Origin: Desulfobacterales bacterium | GTDB lineage: Bacteria > Desulfobacterota > Desulfobacteria > Desulfobacterales > JAIPEE01 | Assembly: GCA_021737275.1 (NCBI GenBank) | Contig: JAIPEE010000011.1 | Span: 23,385-87,384, forward strand | Direction of reading: 5' to 3' | Length of the DNA: 64,000 nucleotides | In this document: positions 36,601 through 44,855 of the stretch, one piece after another | Numbering within the stretch: the stretch's first letter is position 1 | Layout: every line of letters starts with the position of its first letter | The notes under the pieces: generated by a model | Told to the model about the DNA's origin: nothing | The model's input: the letters and a program-made list of their open reading frames with translations, nothing else | Databases searched by the model: none | Made by a program: the position numbers and the translations under genes

Positions 36601-38481
36601 CCGCCGGATGCATTAAGTGGTGATGCCATTATTACGTTAATGACACCTGCAGACGGTCCCACCGTTGTTCCGGGTGATGAACTGACACTTGATCCTGATC
36701 TTGGTTTGAGTGATGTCAAGGCGCTTGGCAGTCCGATACAGCTTGTTGTGGAACCGGCTGATCAGGGTGATCCCATTCCCACAATAGAAGGCTGGATATT
36801 GCTGACTGGCCGATATTTTCAATCCGATGCTGATGATTTTGACCTGGATGAAAGTACGGCATTTCCTTATTACTGGGATGGGACACAGTGGACGGTTTTG
36901 CATATGAATCCGGGCGATTTGGCGGTAGACCGGATCAATAATGCCCCGGTAGCTGTTGTTGAACTCTCTACAACACTTACGGGAGATCCTGTAGCATTAT
37001 TAGGAAGTAGAGAAAGAATCCTGCTCGCATCTCTCAGTGATTATCTCCCTGATATGGATAATTCAAGTTTATTCAAGTTTATATTAGGAGCAATTATCAA
37101 TAAGGAAGTAAGTGTTGAACCGAATGTAAAAATATATGATAAAGGTGATCTTGAAGTAGTAACAGAAGTACTTGGAACTGATTATGAACCTAATCCCAAT
37201 GCGTTGCCATTTATGTTTTTTCATGGCTGGCTACCTCAAAATATTATCAAGAATGACTGTTCCGGACCAAACGAAGGGTATGAAGGTGGTCTTTTTGATG
37301 AAAATGATGCAGATGGTTATTCATTAGTTTTAAAAGATCTTGTCGAGGCAACGAATGGTGTTTACAGGCCAATGTTTGCTTCATACAATGGCAGGGCAAC
37401 GATGGATAGCATTGGAAATGCTACAGCAAGAGAGTATAAAAAGTTGAATATAAAGGGTGATCCTGCAAAACCTGGTGACAGCAGCTCAGGAAAATTCCCT
37501 TATATTGATACTTTAGGATTTAGTAAAGGCGGCCTTGTATCTCGAACATTTCAGGCGAACTTTAATGATGTGCACAATATGGTTATGGTTGCAACGCCTA
37601 ACCATGGTACATACAGTGTTATAAAAAATATTGAGCAGGTGCCTGGGAATATCGGGTTTTATTCTAAGATTCTGATGAGATGGAGTCCGGGCACGAAGGA
37701 CCTCTTCCCATATGATGACGCCAAATCGATAGACGAAACGGTTAATCCACGGATGCATGCCTTAAATACCAATCCCAAAAGTATACCTTCGGGCGATATG
37801 ACACTTATAGCTGGTACAGACGGTTTGGCTATTACAGGATTGGATTGGCCAAATGATAAAATTGTTCCTTTGACAAGCGTATTTTGCAGACCGACACAGC
37901 AACCGTATTCTTCAAAATCTCTGCTGCAAGTTAAAGGTAATGCAAAGAAACTTGAGTATGACTTTCCGTTCAGTCATCTTACTTTTGGGGAATTGAATTT
38001 TAGATTAAAAAATAATACTGATGTCAGGGATAAAATTATCAACGGATTTTCTGACTGGATAGTGGCCAAAAGGATAGATAGCTACATTCCCTCTTATTAC
38101 TCCGGATCCGGCTATCTCGCAGATATGGAGTGTGAAGTAGAAGTTGAATATAATGTGCTGGATCCTCAGTTGGACCCAAGTGATAATAGACAGGCTCGAG
38201 ATTATGACAGAATTGCTTTGGTAATATATGCTATTGATGAAAGCGGCAACTATCATGTTGGTGGTGATTATGTTAATGCACAGGGGGATTTGATTAGAAC
38301 AGAGCCAATAGTAGGAAATTCTATAGACAGGGGAAGTAATAATCCCTTAGAATTGTTTTCAAGAGCTTCTTTTCTTGAATCTGATAAAATTGTCTCAGTT
38401 GAATGCGAACTATCATGGATTAAACCAAATCAAACAACTGTTTCGTTGGTGCCTAAAGGCAATTTTAAAATGCCTCAATAA
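30694..38481 (+). CDS. Giant multidomain secreted protein with CAP, beta-helix, ZU5-like and lipase-like domains
   Basis: A 2595-residue exported protein. In order: signal peptide (1-25, GAQA end); a coathanger-like repeat (50-85); an Asp-rich calcium-type segment (92-140); Ig-like domains (141-390); a parallel beta-helix (390-760); more Ig-like domains (762-1078); a CAP/SCP domain (1079-1250, INRARQDPEAEA); an SdrD-B-like domain (1252-1336); Ig-like domains (1340-1505); about five carboxypeptidase-regulatory-like domains (1505-1935); a ZU5-like domain (1943-2023, GGIIETPDGRFAAVIPPDAL); and an alpha/beta-hydrolase with FFHGWLP and the nucleophile elbow GFSKGG near 2276. It may be a surface adhesin with esterase activity. 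Its last 700 residues recur in two copies downstream. Confidence 0.88.
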   Translation: MKKSILLCALLLIAGMFMMLTGAQANPLTGTLDSGSYTSDTDITTDETGGCIIPADHNVQFVSNGKIILKNGFHAQRGSKLNTYLNPTDLNDVDEDGMLDSWEFIHFTDIGIAALPGDDYDDDGFNNKQEHDMGTNPNKKTPTVTISADPELLVTGRTTTLRWSSINAVSATLVTKYGNGSVKSTESVDTNGSMVTDPQYSDMIYEISVLSESSESATDSLAVRFPEPEIELYADPDPFYLGNSTTLYWNINYASYAALHVKVGDRYELINEIDSMNGSIPVIIDKSTEYRIYAGNVENFDRKYLTINVLRPPKIISNPTTILSGETATLKWDATGADTCIVEPTPGGNVNPVGEFSVVPTSSTTYTITATYGAEEVSATTILNVAEVIPLNVPSDFATVQSAIDSASDGDWVLVADGTYTGTGNKNIDFLGKKITVRSENGPENCIIDCESDGRGFIFQNSEWSNSVVSGFTIINGYADKGGGICCQTSSPTIENCIITNNSASEDGGGIYYRAIDAMPDATYPEIRKCIVKYNIADENNDTSYGQGGGIYLDNYDTDYRITLSACDISNNISTSNGGGLKISGDVDVINCMINQNYASGAAGFYSTGTSSVINIINCTIFDNLTDNLSSWFGCVFNNESIYMTIRNSLIGIDYSYSIGENVHLWSSAGGIQFHYSDVFNTSIVDGDYGEGNISTVPYFISSYRDDDEDYHLYTSISSGTWAGNYAVDKAAYIDAPLTDIDGDFRPQGVGIDIGADEYVKIAEVDFTASSNSIQEGETITLAWQTTIVDSCKMRSITNDKWKTNYDSIDVNGTMEVSPDETTTYYLETYNAVSEEWYPVTVYVDEAPNIIFSADINSIFTGESVTLSWDVTDADSVSIDHGVGDDLNLNDSTVVSPTSTTTYTLTANKNGIPETASLTIIVTDPVPVISFSANPDKIHNGESSALEWNVTNADSVSIDKGVGDNLLLNDTATVSPISTTTYTLTATSPYGPETATATVYIAPEITFSADSVCSFAGENVTLSWDVANTDTVTLDPGNIIVDSTGIRTVTPSVKTTYTLTAVGPGGTEQSAITVVCDDESTIAEQVFLEAINRARQDPEAEALRLGMDLNEGLPPGTISSEPKQPLSFNSSLLLAARCHALDMINQDYYEHNSLDGRTPSDRAIEFGYPSRYVGENIALSDTIDPEAQTMLNLHDVLFIDAGVDGRGHRLSVLDDIYKEVGVGISKGYDSVYLNDDNYKMTCDFGTSFYDSKLTLLGVVYDDQNADSFYTAGEGIGNIEIKILETGETVTTGYAGGYDIHLLPGDYTIQASLPGGQAVRRQISIGNKNIKEDFIISEFAMLSPQVSLVAKPGYILDGDSATLVWNSVSADSCSIEPGGFTNLDPNGSIDVAPAGTTTYTITATGTGDSTSQAETTVTISTAVPTVSISADPTHIQSGDSVLLSWISESAASCSIEPNPGIGIGDRFGEILVTLTETTTYEITATGPYGTSVPATVTVYVVDEDTAILNGKVTDALDESSLDDATVTVTDADKLQTVETFSDGSYVVPGITLGQVEITISKAGYNSVVNVIGLSGIGLNTLDFALYSDTAVATVNGIFTNAATLQPEPGVTIEVDGTCISGVSGADGTFTLTDVPMGTQLFHITKDDFADYSLEYDINEDPFQMDLVYPTSMGIAFPDTINTDVTGYVYDAMAGKPIAGAIVKLAKSPTHTITTDQDGNFALSDLPEGSGIFTAMAENHVAIFKNLSIINGGADTFSFSLPPTTKGTLEGTITDAVSGEPIPFAEVSLGEHSMLGAMTEADGTYEMINVPEGTHTVYITHPAYESVTVDNVSMTDGSTVTLDMILTHSPVTGSLEGTITDKDSGAPVAGANLEVDGTGITTTTDSGGYYYLANLPAGLVKILITNASGYDDTFRTTPVMADENGITPTVTTADFKLDVFDPAPPDSISVEVTASEGGIIETPDGRFAAVIPPDALSGDAIITLMTPADGPTVVPGDELTLDPDLGLSDVKALGSPIQLVVEPADQGDPIPTIEGWILLTGRYFQSDADDFDLDESTAFPYYWDGTQWTVLHMNPGDLAVDRINNAPVAVVELSTTLTGDPVALLGSRERILLASLSDYLPDMDNSSLFKFILGAIINKEVSVEPNVKIYDKGDLEVVTEVLGTDYEPNPNALPFMFFHGWLPQNIIKNDCSGPNEGYEGGLFDENDADGYSLVLKDLVEATNGVYRPMFASYNGRATMDSIGNATAREYKKLNIKGDPAKPGDSSSGKFPYIDTLGFSKGGLVSRTFQANFNDVHNMVMVATPNHGTYSVIKNIEQVPGNIGFYSKILMRWSPGTKDLFPYDDAKSIDETVNPRMHALNTNPKSIPSGDMTLIAGTDGLAITGLDWPNDKIVPLTSVFCRPTQQPYSSKSLLQVKGNAKKLEYDFPFSHLTFGELNFRLKNNTDVRDKIINGFSDWIVAKRIDSYIPSYYSGSGYLADMECEVEVEYNVLDPQLDPSDNRQARDYDRIALVIYAIDESGNYHVGGDYVNAQGDLIRTEPIVGNSIDRGSNNPLELFSRASFLESDKIVSVECELSWIKPNQTTVSLVPKGNFKMPQ

Positions 38482-38499
38482 CTATTAAAGGAAGTTCAA

Positions 38500-39777
38500 T
38501 TGTACAAAATAAAAAAAAATAACAAGGCGTTATTAATAACTATACTGCTTATACTATTATTTACCTCCATTGCTAATGCAGGTTGGCACTTTGTTGAACC
38601 TATGCCCGTTGGTGTTTACGGACATGATGCAGCGTTAGGAGTGGACGGTAAAATCCATGTAATGGGAGGTTTTGTTTGGTATCATCATGACGGGCGCTAT
38701 TCAAATATGGTTTATAATCCGGATGGCGACTACTGGGAAGTGTTAATGCCAGTGCCTGGTTTTATTTTAAGACGTAAGATTGGTATATTTAATACTGAAC
38801 TGAATAAATGGGAATGGAAAAAACTGAATTCTGAGATAGAAATTTCAGACATGAGTATAACGAGAAACACGAGTCTTGACAGGCAGGGAGATGGTGTAGC
38901 GATTGTTACCGGAATAGAGGGCAAAATCTATTGGATTGGAGGTAATGGCCGGTGGACACCTGGAGTGGGCGAAAGTATTGTGCTACCCTTTGATCCGGTA
39001 TTTAACAAATGGCCTGAAGCAAACTCGCAGAGAGTATATTATTCAGAAACAGCATCCAGTGAAACTACAATTTTTGATACAAGTGTTCCTGAAATGAATG
39101 ACCGCAGAATAGATCATGAAGCTGTTATTACATCAGATGGAAAAATTTATGTAATGGGCGGCCGCCAGACAGAAATGATTGATGGCCCACATGGAGAAAG
39201 AGCCGGGAGAGAAGTTTTTGTTCTCGATTCACTTGAATGCTATGACCCGGAAACAAACACCTGGGAATACAAAGCCCCTATGCAACTAAAAAGAATGCTG
39301 TTTGCTGCAACAGTCGGCCCGGATGACAAGATATATGTTTTTGGTGGTTCGGTAGGCTTTACAGCAGATCCGGGAGTACTTACGCTGGATACTACAGAAG
39401 TGTATGACCCAAAGACTGATTCCTGGTCAACTCGGACACCCATGCCAGAACCCAAGGATAACCATGTTGCGGTATTAGGTGCAGATGGAAAAATTTATGT
39501 TTTGGGTGGAAGCAAGGGGGGGGATACGCCACCACAAAGAGATGTCTTCATTTATGACCCTGTAAAAGATACTTGGGAAAAAGGTCCTAAAATGAAACGT
39601 CCCCGTGGAGCCCTGGCTGCTGTCGCTACGCCGGAAGGCAAGATCTATGCTATCGGTGGAACTGATGTCGGGGCGTATAAAGGCAGACAAAAATTAAATA
39701 TGTTCCTTCCGAAAGATTATGAAGTGTATGATGGTAAAGTTCAGGATACGGTGGAGGTACTGGATATTTTTGATTGA
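38500..39777 (+). CDS. Secreted Kelch-repeat protein 1
   Basis: A 425-residue protein with a signal peptide (ALLITILLILLFTSIANA). At least four Kelch blades are visible, each with an MGG or GGS turn and a Tyr-Asp-Pro-x-x-x-x-Trp strand (for example GGRQTEM, CYDPETNTWEYK, FGGSVGF, YDPKTDSWSTR). Kelch propellers mediate binding; a catalytic role is not evident. The start is TTG, supported by AAAGGAAG seven bases upstream and the signal peptide that follows. It stands 18 bases after the giant gene. It is about 80 percent alike to Kelch 2 by eye. Confidence 0.85.
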   Translation: MYKIKKNNKALLITILLILLFTSIANAGWHFVEPMPVGVYGHDAALGVDGKIHVMGGFVWYHHDGRYSNMVYNPDGDYWEVLMPVPGFILRRKIGIFNTELNKWEWKKLNSEIEISDMSITRNTSLDRQGDGVAIVTGIEGKIYWIGGNGRWTPGVGESIVLPFDPVFNKWPEANSQRVYYSETASSETTIFDTSVPEMNDRRIDHEAVITSDGKIYVMGGRQTEMIDGPHGERAGREVFVLDSLECYDPETNTWEYKAPMQLKRMLFAATVGPDDKIYVFGGSVGFTADPGVLTLDTTEVYDPKTDSWSTRTPMPEPKDNHVAVLGADGKIYVLGGSKGGDTPPQRDVFIYDPVKDTWEKGPKMKRPRGALAAVATPEGKIYAIGGTDVGAYKGRQKLNMFLPKDYEVYDGKVQDTVEVLDIFD

Positions 39778-39866
39778 TGGCAACATAGAAAGCAAAGCGT
39801 ATCTCAAACAGAGTTCTCAGAGAAAATACAAGTCTTTTATTTAAAAAACATTGTGCTCTCTGTGTG

Positions 39867-39894
39867 CTTAAGTGAGCGAAGTGAACGGGTGAGA
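39867..39894 (+). repeat. 28-base repeat, copy 1
   Basis: CTTAAGTGAGCGAAGTGAAC followed by GGGTGAGA, six bases before the left edge of lipase module 2. Copy 2 at 43429-43456 differs at two bases. The surrounding sequence has partial inverted symmetry (TCTC...GAGA), as in REP-like intergenic units. Confidence 0.7.
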
Positions 39895-39925
39895 AATTTT
39901 TCTTCCCGCAGGTCTTGTAAAAATA

Positions 39926-42052
39926 TTGATTACTAATGCATCCGGTTATGACAATACAACCAGAACAACACCCGTCATAGCGGATGAAGATGGAATAACA
40001 CCTACTGTAACAACAGCGGATTTTAAACTGGATGCTTCCGACCCAACACCGCCGGACTCTATCTCGGTACTTGTGACGGCAACAGAAGGTGGCATTATTG
40101 AAACACCCGATGGCCGGTTTGCAGCCGTTATTCCGCCGGATGCATTAAGCGGTGATGCCATTATTACGTTAATGACACCTGAAGACGGCCCCACAGTTGT
40201 TCCGGGTGATGAACTGACTCTTGATCCTGATCTTGGTTTGAGTGATGTCAAGGCGCTTGGCAAGCCCGTCCAGCTTGTTGTGGAACCGGCTGATCAGGGT
40301 GATCCCATTCCCACAATAGAAGGCTGGATATTGCTGACTGGCCGATATTTTCAATCCTATGTTGATACTTATAATCTGGATGAAAGTACGGCATTTCCTT
40401 ATTACTGGGATGGGACACAGTGGACGGTTTTGGAGATAGGCCCTGATCAAATGACGGTGGACGAAATAAATAATATGCCTATGGCCTTTGTTGGGTTATA
40501 TGCTACCATCACAGGTGATCCTGTGACAGCAAAACTGGGAACCAGAGAACCTATTCTACTGGCATCTCTGGATAATTATATTCCAAATATGTTTTGGGCA
40601 GTTAAGTATAATCTGATTTTGGCTGCAATTATCAAAGAGGCACCCGCTGAACCAAATGTAAAAATTTATGATAAAAATGAATTGGGGCCTGTCCAAGATG
40701 TTATTGGAGATGAATTTTTTGAACCGGACCCGAATGCTTTGCCATTTTTACTTATTCATGGCTGGGTTGGAGAACATATTATAAAAAACAAAAGCAGAAC
40801 AGTGGAGGGGTATGATGATCAGGGTGTATTTGATCCTGACAAGGCAAACGGTTATGCATATATTCTTCAGGATCTAATTTCTGCAACCAATGGTGTTTAC
40901 CGGCCGATGTTTATTTCCTACAATGGCAGGGCTCCCTTAAATAGTGTTGGGAATGCGGCAGCAAAAGCGTATAAGAATATGAATATCAAAGGGGATCCGG
41001 CAGAACCCTCTGACAGTAACTCGGGGAGCTTTCCTTATGTTGATACAATTGGATACAGCAAAGGCGGTCTTGTATCTCGCAGTTTCCAGGCCATTTCACA
41101 GAGTGTACATAATATGATAATGATAGCAACGCCAAACCATGGGACTTTTAACCTTTCAAAGTTACTTGATCAAACATTAATTATGAAGTGGAGCCCGGGG
41201 ACCAAGGATCTTTTAGCCTATGATGATTCAAAATCAGAAGATGAAACAGAAAACCCCACCCTGTATTATTTGAATAAAAACCCTGCATGTATACCGATGG
41301 GTGATATGACATTGATTGCCGGTACAGATAACAGCGATATATTTCTCCCTGGGTCCTGTCCCGGTTTGGAGGAACCTAATGATGGAATTGTGCCTTTGAT
41401 TAGTGTATTTTGTCGACCAACCTGTTGCCCGGATGATCCAAATCAATCGCTGTTGAAAGTGAAGGGACCGGATAGTTCTGATAAATATACATCTGATAGA
41501 TCGGCAAGGAAATTTGAGTATAACTTTCCCTTTAATCATGGTAATTTTGGTGAACGGGATTATAGATTGGAGGCTCATCCGGAAATCAGAAATAAAATTA
41601 TTACCGGACTTTCGGACTGGGTAGTTGCAAAAACTACCAATAGTCAGATAGATAAATATCCTTCTCCGGATGATGAATATATCATGTATTCAGAGTTTGA
41701 AGCAGAAATCCAATACAATGTTTTTAAACAAACAGATCAATCTGATCCGAGGCAGTCACGTGATATTGATAGAGTTGCACTCCTGATTTATGGTCAGGAT
41801 GAAAATGATAACTGGCATTTGGGTGGTTCATATACAGATGATCAGGGGAACTTATTATATTCTGACAGCATAAGCGGTAATTCAATAGATTTAGCTCAAC
41901 CTTTAAAAGTAAGTACAAGCGCAGTATTTAATGAAGATCAAAAAATTGTAAAAGTTGAGTTTGAAGTTTTACCGATTCATTCTGACAAGCCAACTGTGCC
42001 CTTGGAGCCTTCTGGAAAATATAAAATGCCTGAGAAACCGCAAACTCCGTAA
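39926..42052 (+). CDS. Orphan ZU5-like/lipase-like module, copy 2, without start signals
   Basis: An intact 708-codon frame that copies the last 700 residues of the giant protein: ZU5-like domain (GGIIETPDGRFAAVIPP), then LIHGWVGE and the nucleophile elbow GYSKGG, then ATPNHGTF. There is no ATG, no ribosome site and no signal peptide; the frame only offers TTG, and a stop lies a few codons upstream of the similarity edge (about 39903). So it is probably not translated as it stands, yet it has kept its frame for 2.1 kb. It could be a recent 5'-deleted pseudogene or a silent cassette for recombination with the giant gene. It is followed by Kelch 2. Confidence 0.75.
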   Translation: MITNASGYDNTTRTTPVIADEDGITPTVTTADFKLDASDPTPPDSISVLVTATEGGIIETPDGRFAAVIPPDALSGDAIITLMTPEDGPTVVPGDELTLDPDLGLSDVKALGKPVQLVVEPADQGDPIPTIEGWILLTGRYFQSYVDTYNLDESTAFPYYWDGTQWTVLEIGPDQMTVDEINNMPMAFVGLYATITGDPVTAKLGTREPILLASLDNYIPNMFWAVKYNLILAAIIKEAPAEPNVKIYDKNELGPVQDVIGDEFFEPDPNALPFLLIHGWVGEHIIKNKSRTVEGYDDQGVFDPDKANGYAYILQDLISATNGVYRPMFISYNGRAPLNSVGNAAAKAYKNMNIKGDPAEPSDSNSGSFPYVDTIGYSKGGLVSRSFQAISQSVHNMIMIATPNHGTFNLSKLLDQTLIMKWSPGTKDLLAYDDSKSEDETENPTLYYLNKNPACIPMGDMTLIAGTDNSDIFLPGSCPGLEEPNDGIVPLISVFCRPTCCPDDPNQSLLKVKGPDSSDKYTSDRSARKFEYNFPFNHGNFGERDYRLEAHPEIRNKIITGLSDWVVAKTTNSQIDKYPSPDDEYIMYSEFEAEIQYNVFKQTDQSDPRQSRDIDRVALLIYGQDENDNWHLGGSYTDDQGNLLYSDSISGNSIDLAQPLKVSTSAVFNEDQKIVKVEFEVLPIHSDKPTVPLEPSGKYKMPEKPQTP

Positions 42053-42084
42053 TATGTTTTGTGAAGATAGTTAATGGAGATAAA

Positions 42085-43344
42085 ATGAGTATAAAAAAAT
42101 ATACAATTGTATTAACAATAGCTTTTATGTGTTGTACTTTTTCAGTCCAGGCCGGATGGCGGTTTCTTTCACCAATGCCTGTAGGCGAATACGGACATGA
42201 TGCAACGTTAGGGCCGGATGGTAAAATTCATGTCATGGGAGGTTATGCTTGGTATTATCATGACGGCCGTTATTCAAATATGGTGTATGATCCGAAAAAC
42301 GATAATTGGAAAGTGCTGACTCCCGTACCGGGAACAATACTAAGTCATACTGTAGGAGTTTTTAATTTCAATTTAAATAAATGGGAATGGAAAAAGAAAA
42401 GTGGGGAGATTAAAGACTCTGCCATGCAAAGAAATACTAACCTTGTCAGACAGGGTGATGGAGTGGCCATTGTCACCAGCCATGATAACCGCATATTTTG
42501 GATCGGAGGAAATGGTAGATGGATGCCTGGGGCAGGCGAAAATATTGTGTTACCCTATGATCCAATATCAGCTAAATGGCCAGAAGCGACCACGCAACGT
42601 GTTCAATATACGGTTTCAGCACATAGCGATATTACAGTTTTTAATACGAGTGTACCCCCAATGATTGATCGCAGGATAGATCATGAAGCTGTAATTATTT
42701 CAGATGGAAAGATATACGCCATGGGTGGTCGCCAGACGGAAATGATGGAGGGGTTGTATGGCGAAGTTCCAGGGCAAAGAATTGATGTGCTGGATTCCCT
42801 CGAGTGCTACGATCCGAAAACAAACGCCTGGGAATACAAAACCCCTATGTTGTCAAAAAGAATGCTGTTTGCTGCCGCAATTGGCCCGGATGATAAAATA
42901 TATGTATTTGGCGGTTCAGAAGGATATACAGCAGATCCGGAAACGCCCACCCTTGATACAACAGAAGTGTATGATCCAAAGACAGATTCCTGGTCAACCC
43001 GTACCCCAATGCCGGAACCCAAGGACACTCATGCAGCGGTTTTAGGTGCAGATGGTAAAATTTATATTTTGGGCGGAACCAAAGGTGGAGATACCCCACC
43101 GCAAAACGATGTGTTTATTTATGACCCTGTAAAGGATACCTGGAAAAAAGGTCCCAAAATGAAATTGCCCCGTTCAACACTGGCTGCCGTTGCAACGCCT
43201 GACGGTAAAATCTACGCCATCGGTGGAACCGATGTGGGCGCTTATGAAGGTAGAAAAAAGCTCAATATGTTTCTTCCGAAAGAATATGAAGTTTATGACG
43301 GTAAGGTTCAGGATACGGTGGAGGTGTTGGATATTTTTGATTAA
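42085..43344 (+). CDS. Secreted Kelch-repeat protein 2
   Basis: A 419-residue paralogue of Kelch 1. I start at the ATG at 42085, which has GGAGA five bases before it and gives a clean signal peptide (TIVLTIAFMCCTFSVQA); a GTG at 42061 is an alternative. The blades repeat the motifs seen in Kelch 1 (GGRQTEMM, CYDPKTNAWEYK, FGGSEGY, YDPKTDSWSTR), and the last 30 residues are nearly the same. Unlike the lipase module before it, this gene has proper start signals, so the Kelch copies are likely expressed. Confidence 0.85.
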   Translation: MSIKKYTIVLTIAFMCCTFSVQAGWRFLSPMPVGEYGHDATLGPDGKIHVMGGYAWYYHDGRYSNMVYDPKNDNWKVLTPVPGTILSHTVGVFNFNLNKWEWKKKSGEIKDSAMQRNTNLVRQGDGVAIVTSHDNRIFWIGGNGRWMPGAGENIVLPYDPISAKWPEATTQRVQYTVSAHSDITVFNTSVPPMIDRRIDHEAVIISDGKIYAMGGRQTEMMEGLYGEVPGQRIDVLDSLECYDPKTNAWEYKTPMLSKRMLFAAAIGPDDKIYVFGGSEGYTADPETPTLDTTEVYDPKTDSWSTRTPMPEPKDTHAAVLGADGKIYILGGTKGGDTPPQNDVFIYDPVKDTWKKGPKMKLPRSTLAAVATPDGKIYAIGGTDVGAYEGRKKLNMFLPKEYEVYDGKVQDTVEVLDIFD

Positions 43345-43428
43345 TGATACCTTAAAAGCATATCTCTCGCAAAGTACACAAAGGACACGAAGGAAAAATC
43401 ATTATAAAAAATTTGAGCCCTTTGAGTT

Positions 43429-43456
43429 CTTAAGTGAACGTAGTGAACGGGTGAGA
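43429..43456 (+). repeat. 28-base repeat, copy 2
   Basis: CTTAAGTGAACGTAGTGAAC followed by GGGTGAGA, about 30 bases before lipase module 3. It occupies the same place as copy 1: after a Kelch stop and before a module edge. TCTCGCAAAGTACACAAAGG upstream forms the other side of a loose inverted repeat. Confidence 0.7.
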
Positions 43457-43496
43457 GAAAAGATTACTACCTGCCAGACCAAACATTCTCGCCGGC

Positions 43497-44804
43497 TTGG
43501 TTAAAATATTGATTACCAATGCATCGGGTTATGATGATACAACCAGAGTAATACCTGTAATAGCTGATGAAGATGGAGCAACATCCACTGTAACAACAGC
43601 TGATTTTATGTTGGATGTTGATGATGCAACACCGCCTGACTCAATTTCTGTAACAGTTACAGCAACAGAGGGCGGTATTATTGAAACACCCGATGGCCGG
43701 TTTGCAGCGGTAATTCCACCGGATGCACTAAGTGGTGATGCCATCATTACATTAATGACACCTTCAGATGGCCCCATAGTTGTTCCGGGTGATGAACTGT
43801 CTCTTGATCCGGATCTTGGTTTGAGTGATGTTAAGGCGCTTGGTAGTCCTGTCCAGTTAGTTGTGGAACCGGCTGATCAGGGTGATCCCATTCCCACAAT
43901 AGAAGGCTGGATATTGCTGACTGGCCGATATTTTCAATCCGATGCAGATGCCTTTAATCTGGATGAAAGTAAAGTATTTCCCTGGTATTGGGATGGGACG
44001 CAGTGGACAGCTTTAGAGATTGGACCTGATCCGATGGTGGTGGATGAAATTAATAATATTCCAATTGCATTTGTAGGTTTTTCCAAGACCGTTACAGGTG
44101 ATCCTGTGACAGCAAAACTTGGAACCAGGGAGCCTGTTTATCTGGCATCGTTGAATGGCCACATACCGAACCTGAGCTTAGCCGAGAAATTTGAATTTGC
44201 TTTTGCTTCAATCGACAGAGTGGTGCTTCCTGAGCCAAATGTAAAAATATTTGATAAAGATGAATTAGGCCCGGTGAATGATGTTAAAGGCAATCTATTT
44301 CTTGAACCGAATCCGAATGCGCAACCATTTTTGTTTTTCCATGGTTGGCTACCCATACATGTTTTTATGAATAAAAGCAGAACAGTGGAAGGGTATAATG
44401 ATCAATATGTATTTGACCAGGATGAGGCAAACAGTTATGCATATATCCTTCAGGATTTAATTGCAGCTACTAATGGCGTTTATCGGCCCATGTTTGTTTC
44501 TTATAATGGTAGAGCAAAGATGCACAGTACGGGTAATACTGTGGCAAATACATTCAAAAAGATGAATATTAAAGGTGATCCTGTGGATCCACTCAATCCT
44601 GATTCCGGGACTTTTTCTCATGTTGACACTATGGGGTACAGTAAGGGGGGGCTTGTATCCAGAACGTTTCAGGTCAATTATGGTGATGTCAATAACATGG
44701 TGATGATTGCAACACCCAACCATGGGACATTTAGCTCAATTAGTTACTTGAAGAAATGGTACATTGATTATGTACCAGGTTTAAAGAATAGGGTCAAACC
44801 TTGA
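43497..44804 (+). pseudogene. Orphan ZU5-like/lipase-like module, copy 3, truncated by RAYT element
   Basis: The frame repeats the ZU5-like domain and the first half of the lipase-like domain (FFHGWLP, GYSKGG, ATPNHGTF). It has no ATG, ribosome site or signal peptide. After YVPGLKN it runs into the left end of the RAYT element at 44786 and stops four codons later; the last 230 residues present in the other copies are missing, and no third Kelch gene follows. The nucleophile Ser is kept, but the rest of the catalytic part is lost. Confidence 0.8.
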
Positions 44805-44855
44805 ATAGTGAAAACACTTTGACATCATGTACATGAGTTGATATTTGAATAAGCA

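Larger units (their letters stand above)
36369..44786 (+). repeat. Tandem array of lipase-module plus Kelch units
   Basis: The unit is a 2.1 kb ZU5-like/lipase-like coding module followed by a 1.3 kb Kelch gene. Unit 1 is 36369-39777 (end of the giant gene, then Kelch 1), unit 2 is 39901-43344, and unit 3 starts near 43488 and is cut at 44786 by the RAYT element. The left edge of the similarity lies at the same codons (Pro-Ala-Gly-Leu-Val-Lys) in every copy. Stretches of near-identity, such as GGCTGGATATTGCTGACTGG, occur in all three, so the duplications are fairly recent or kept similar by gene conversion. Confidence 0.85.

Noticed and set aside
36369..44786. CRISPR-like or short tandem repeat array
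   Set aside because: The repeats are multi-kilobase coding modules and two 28-base intergenic copies, without regular spacers.
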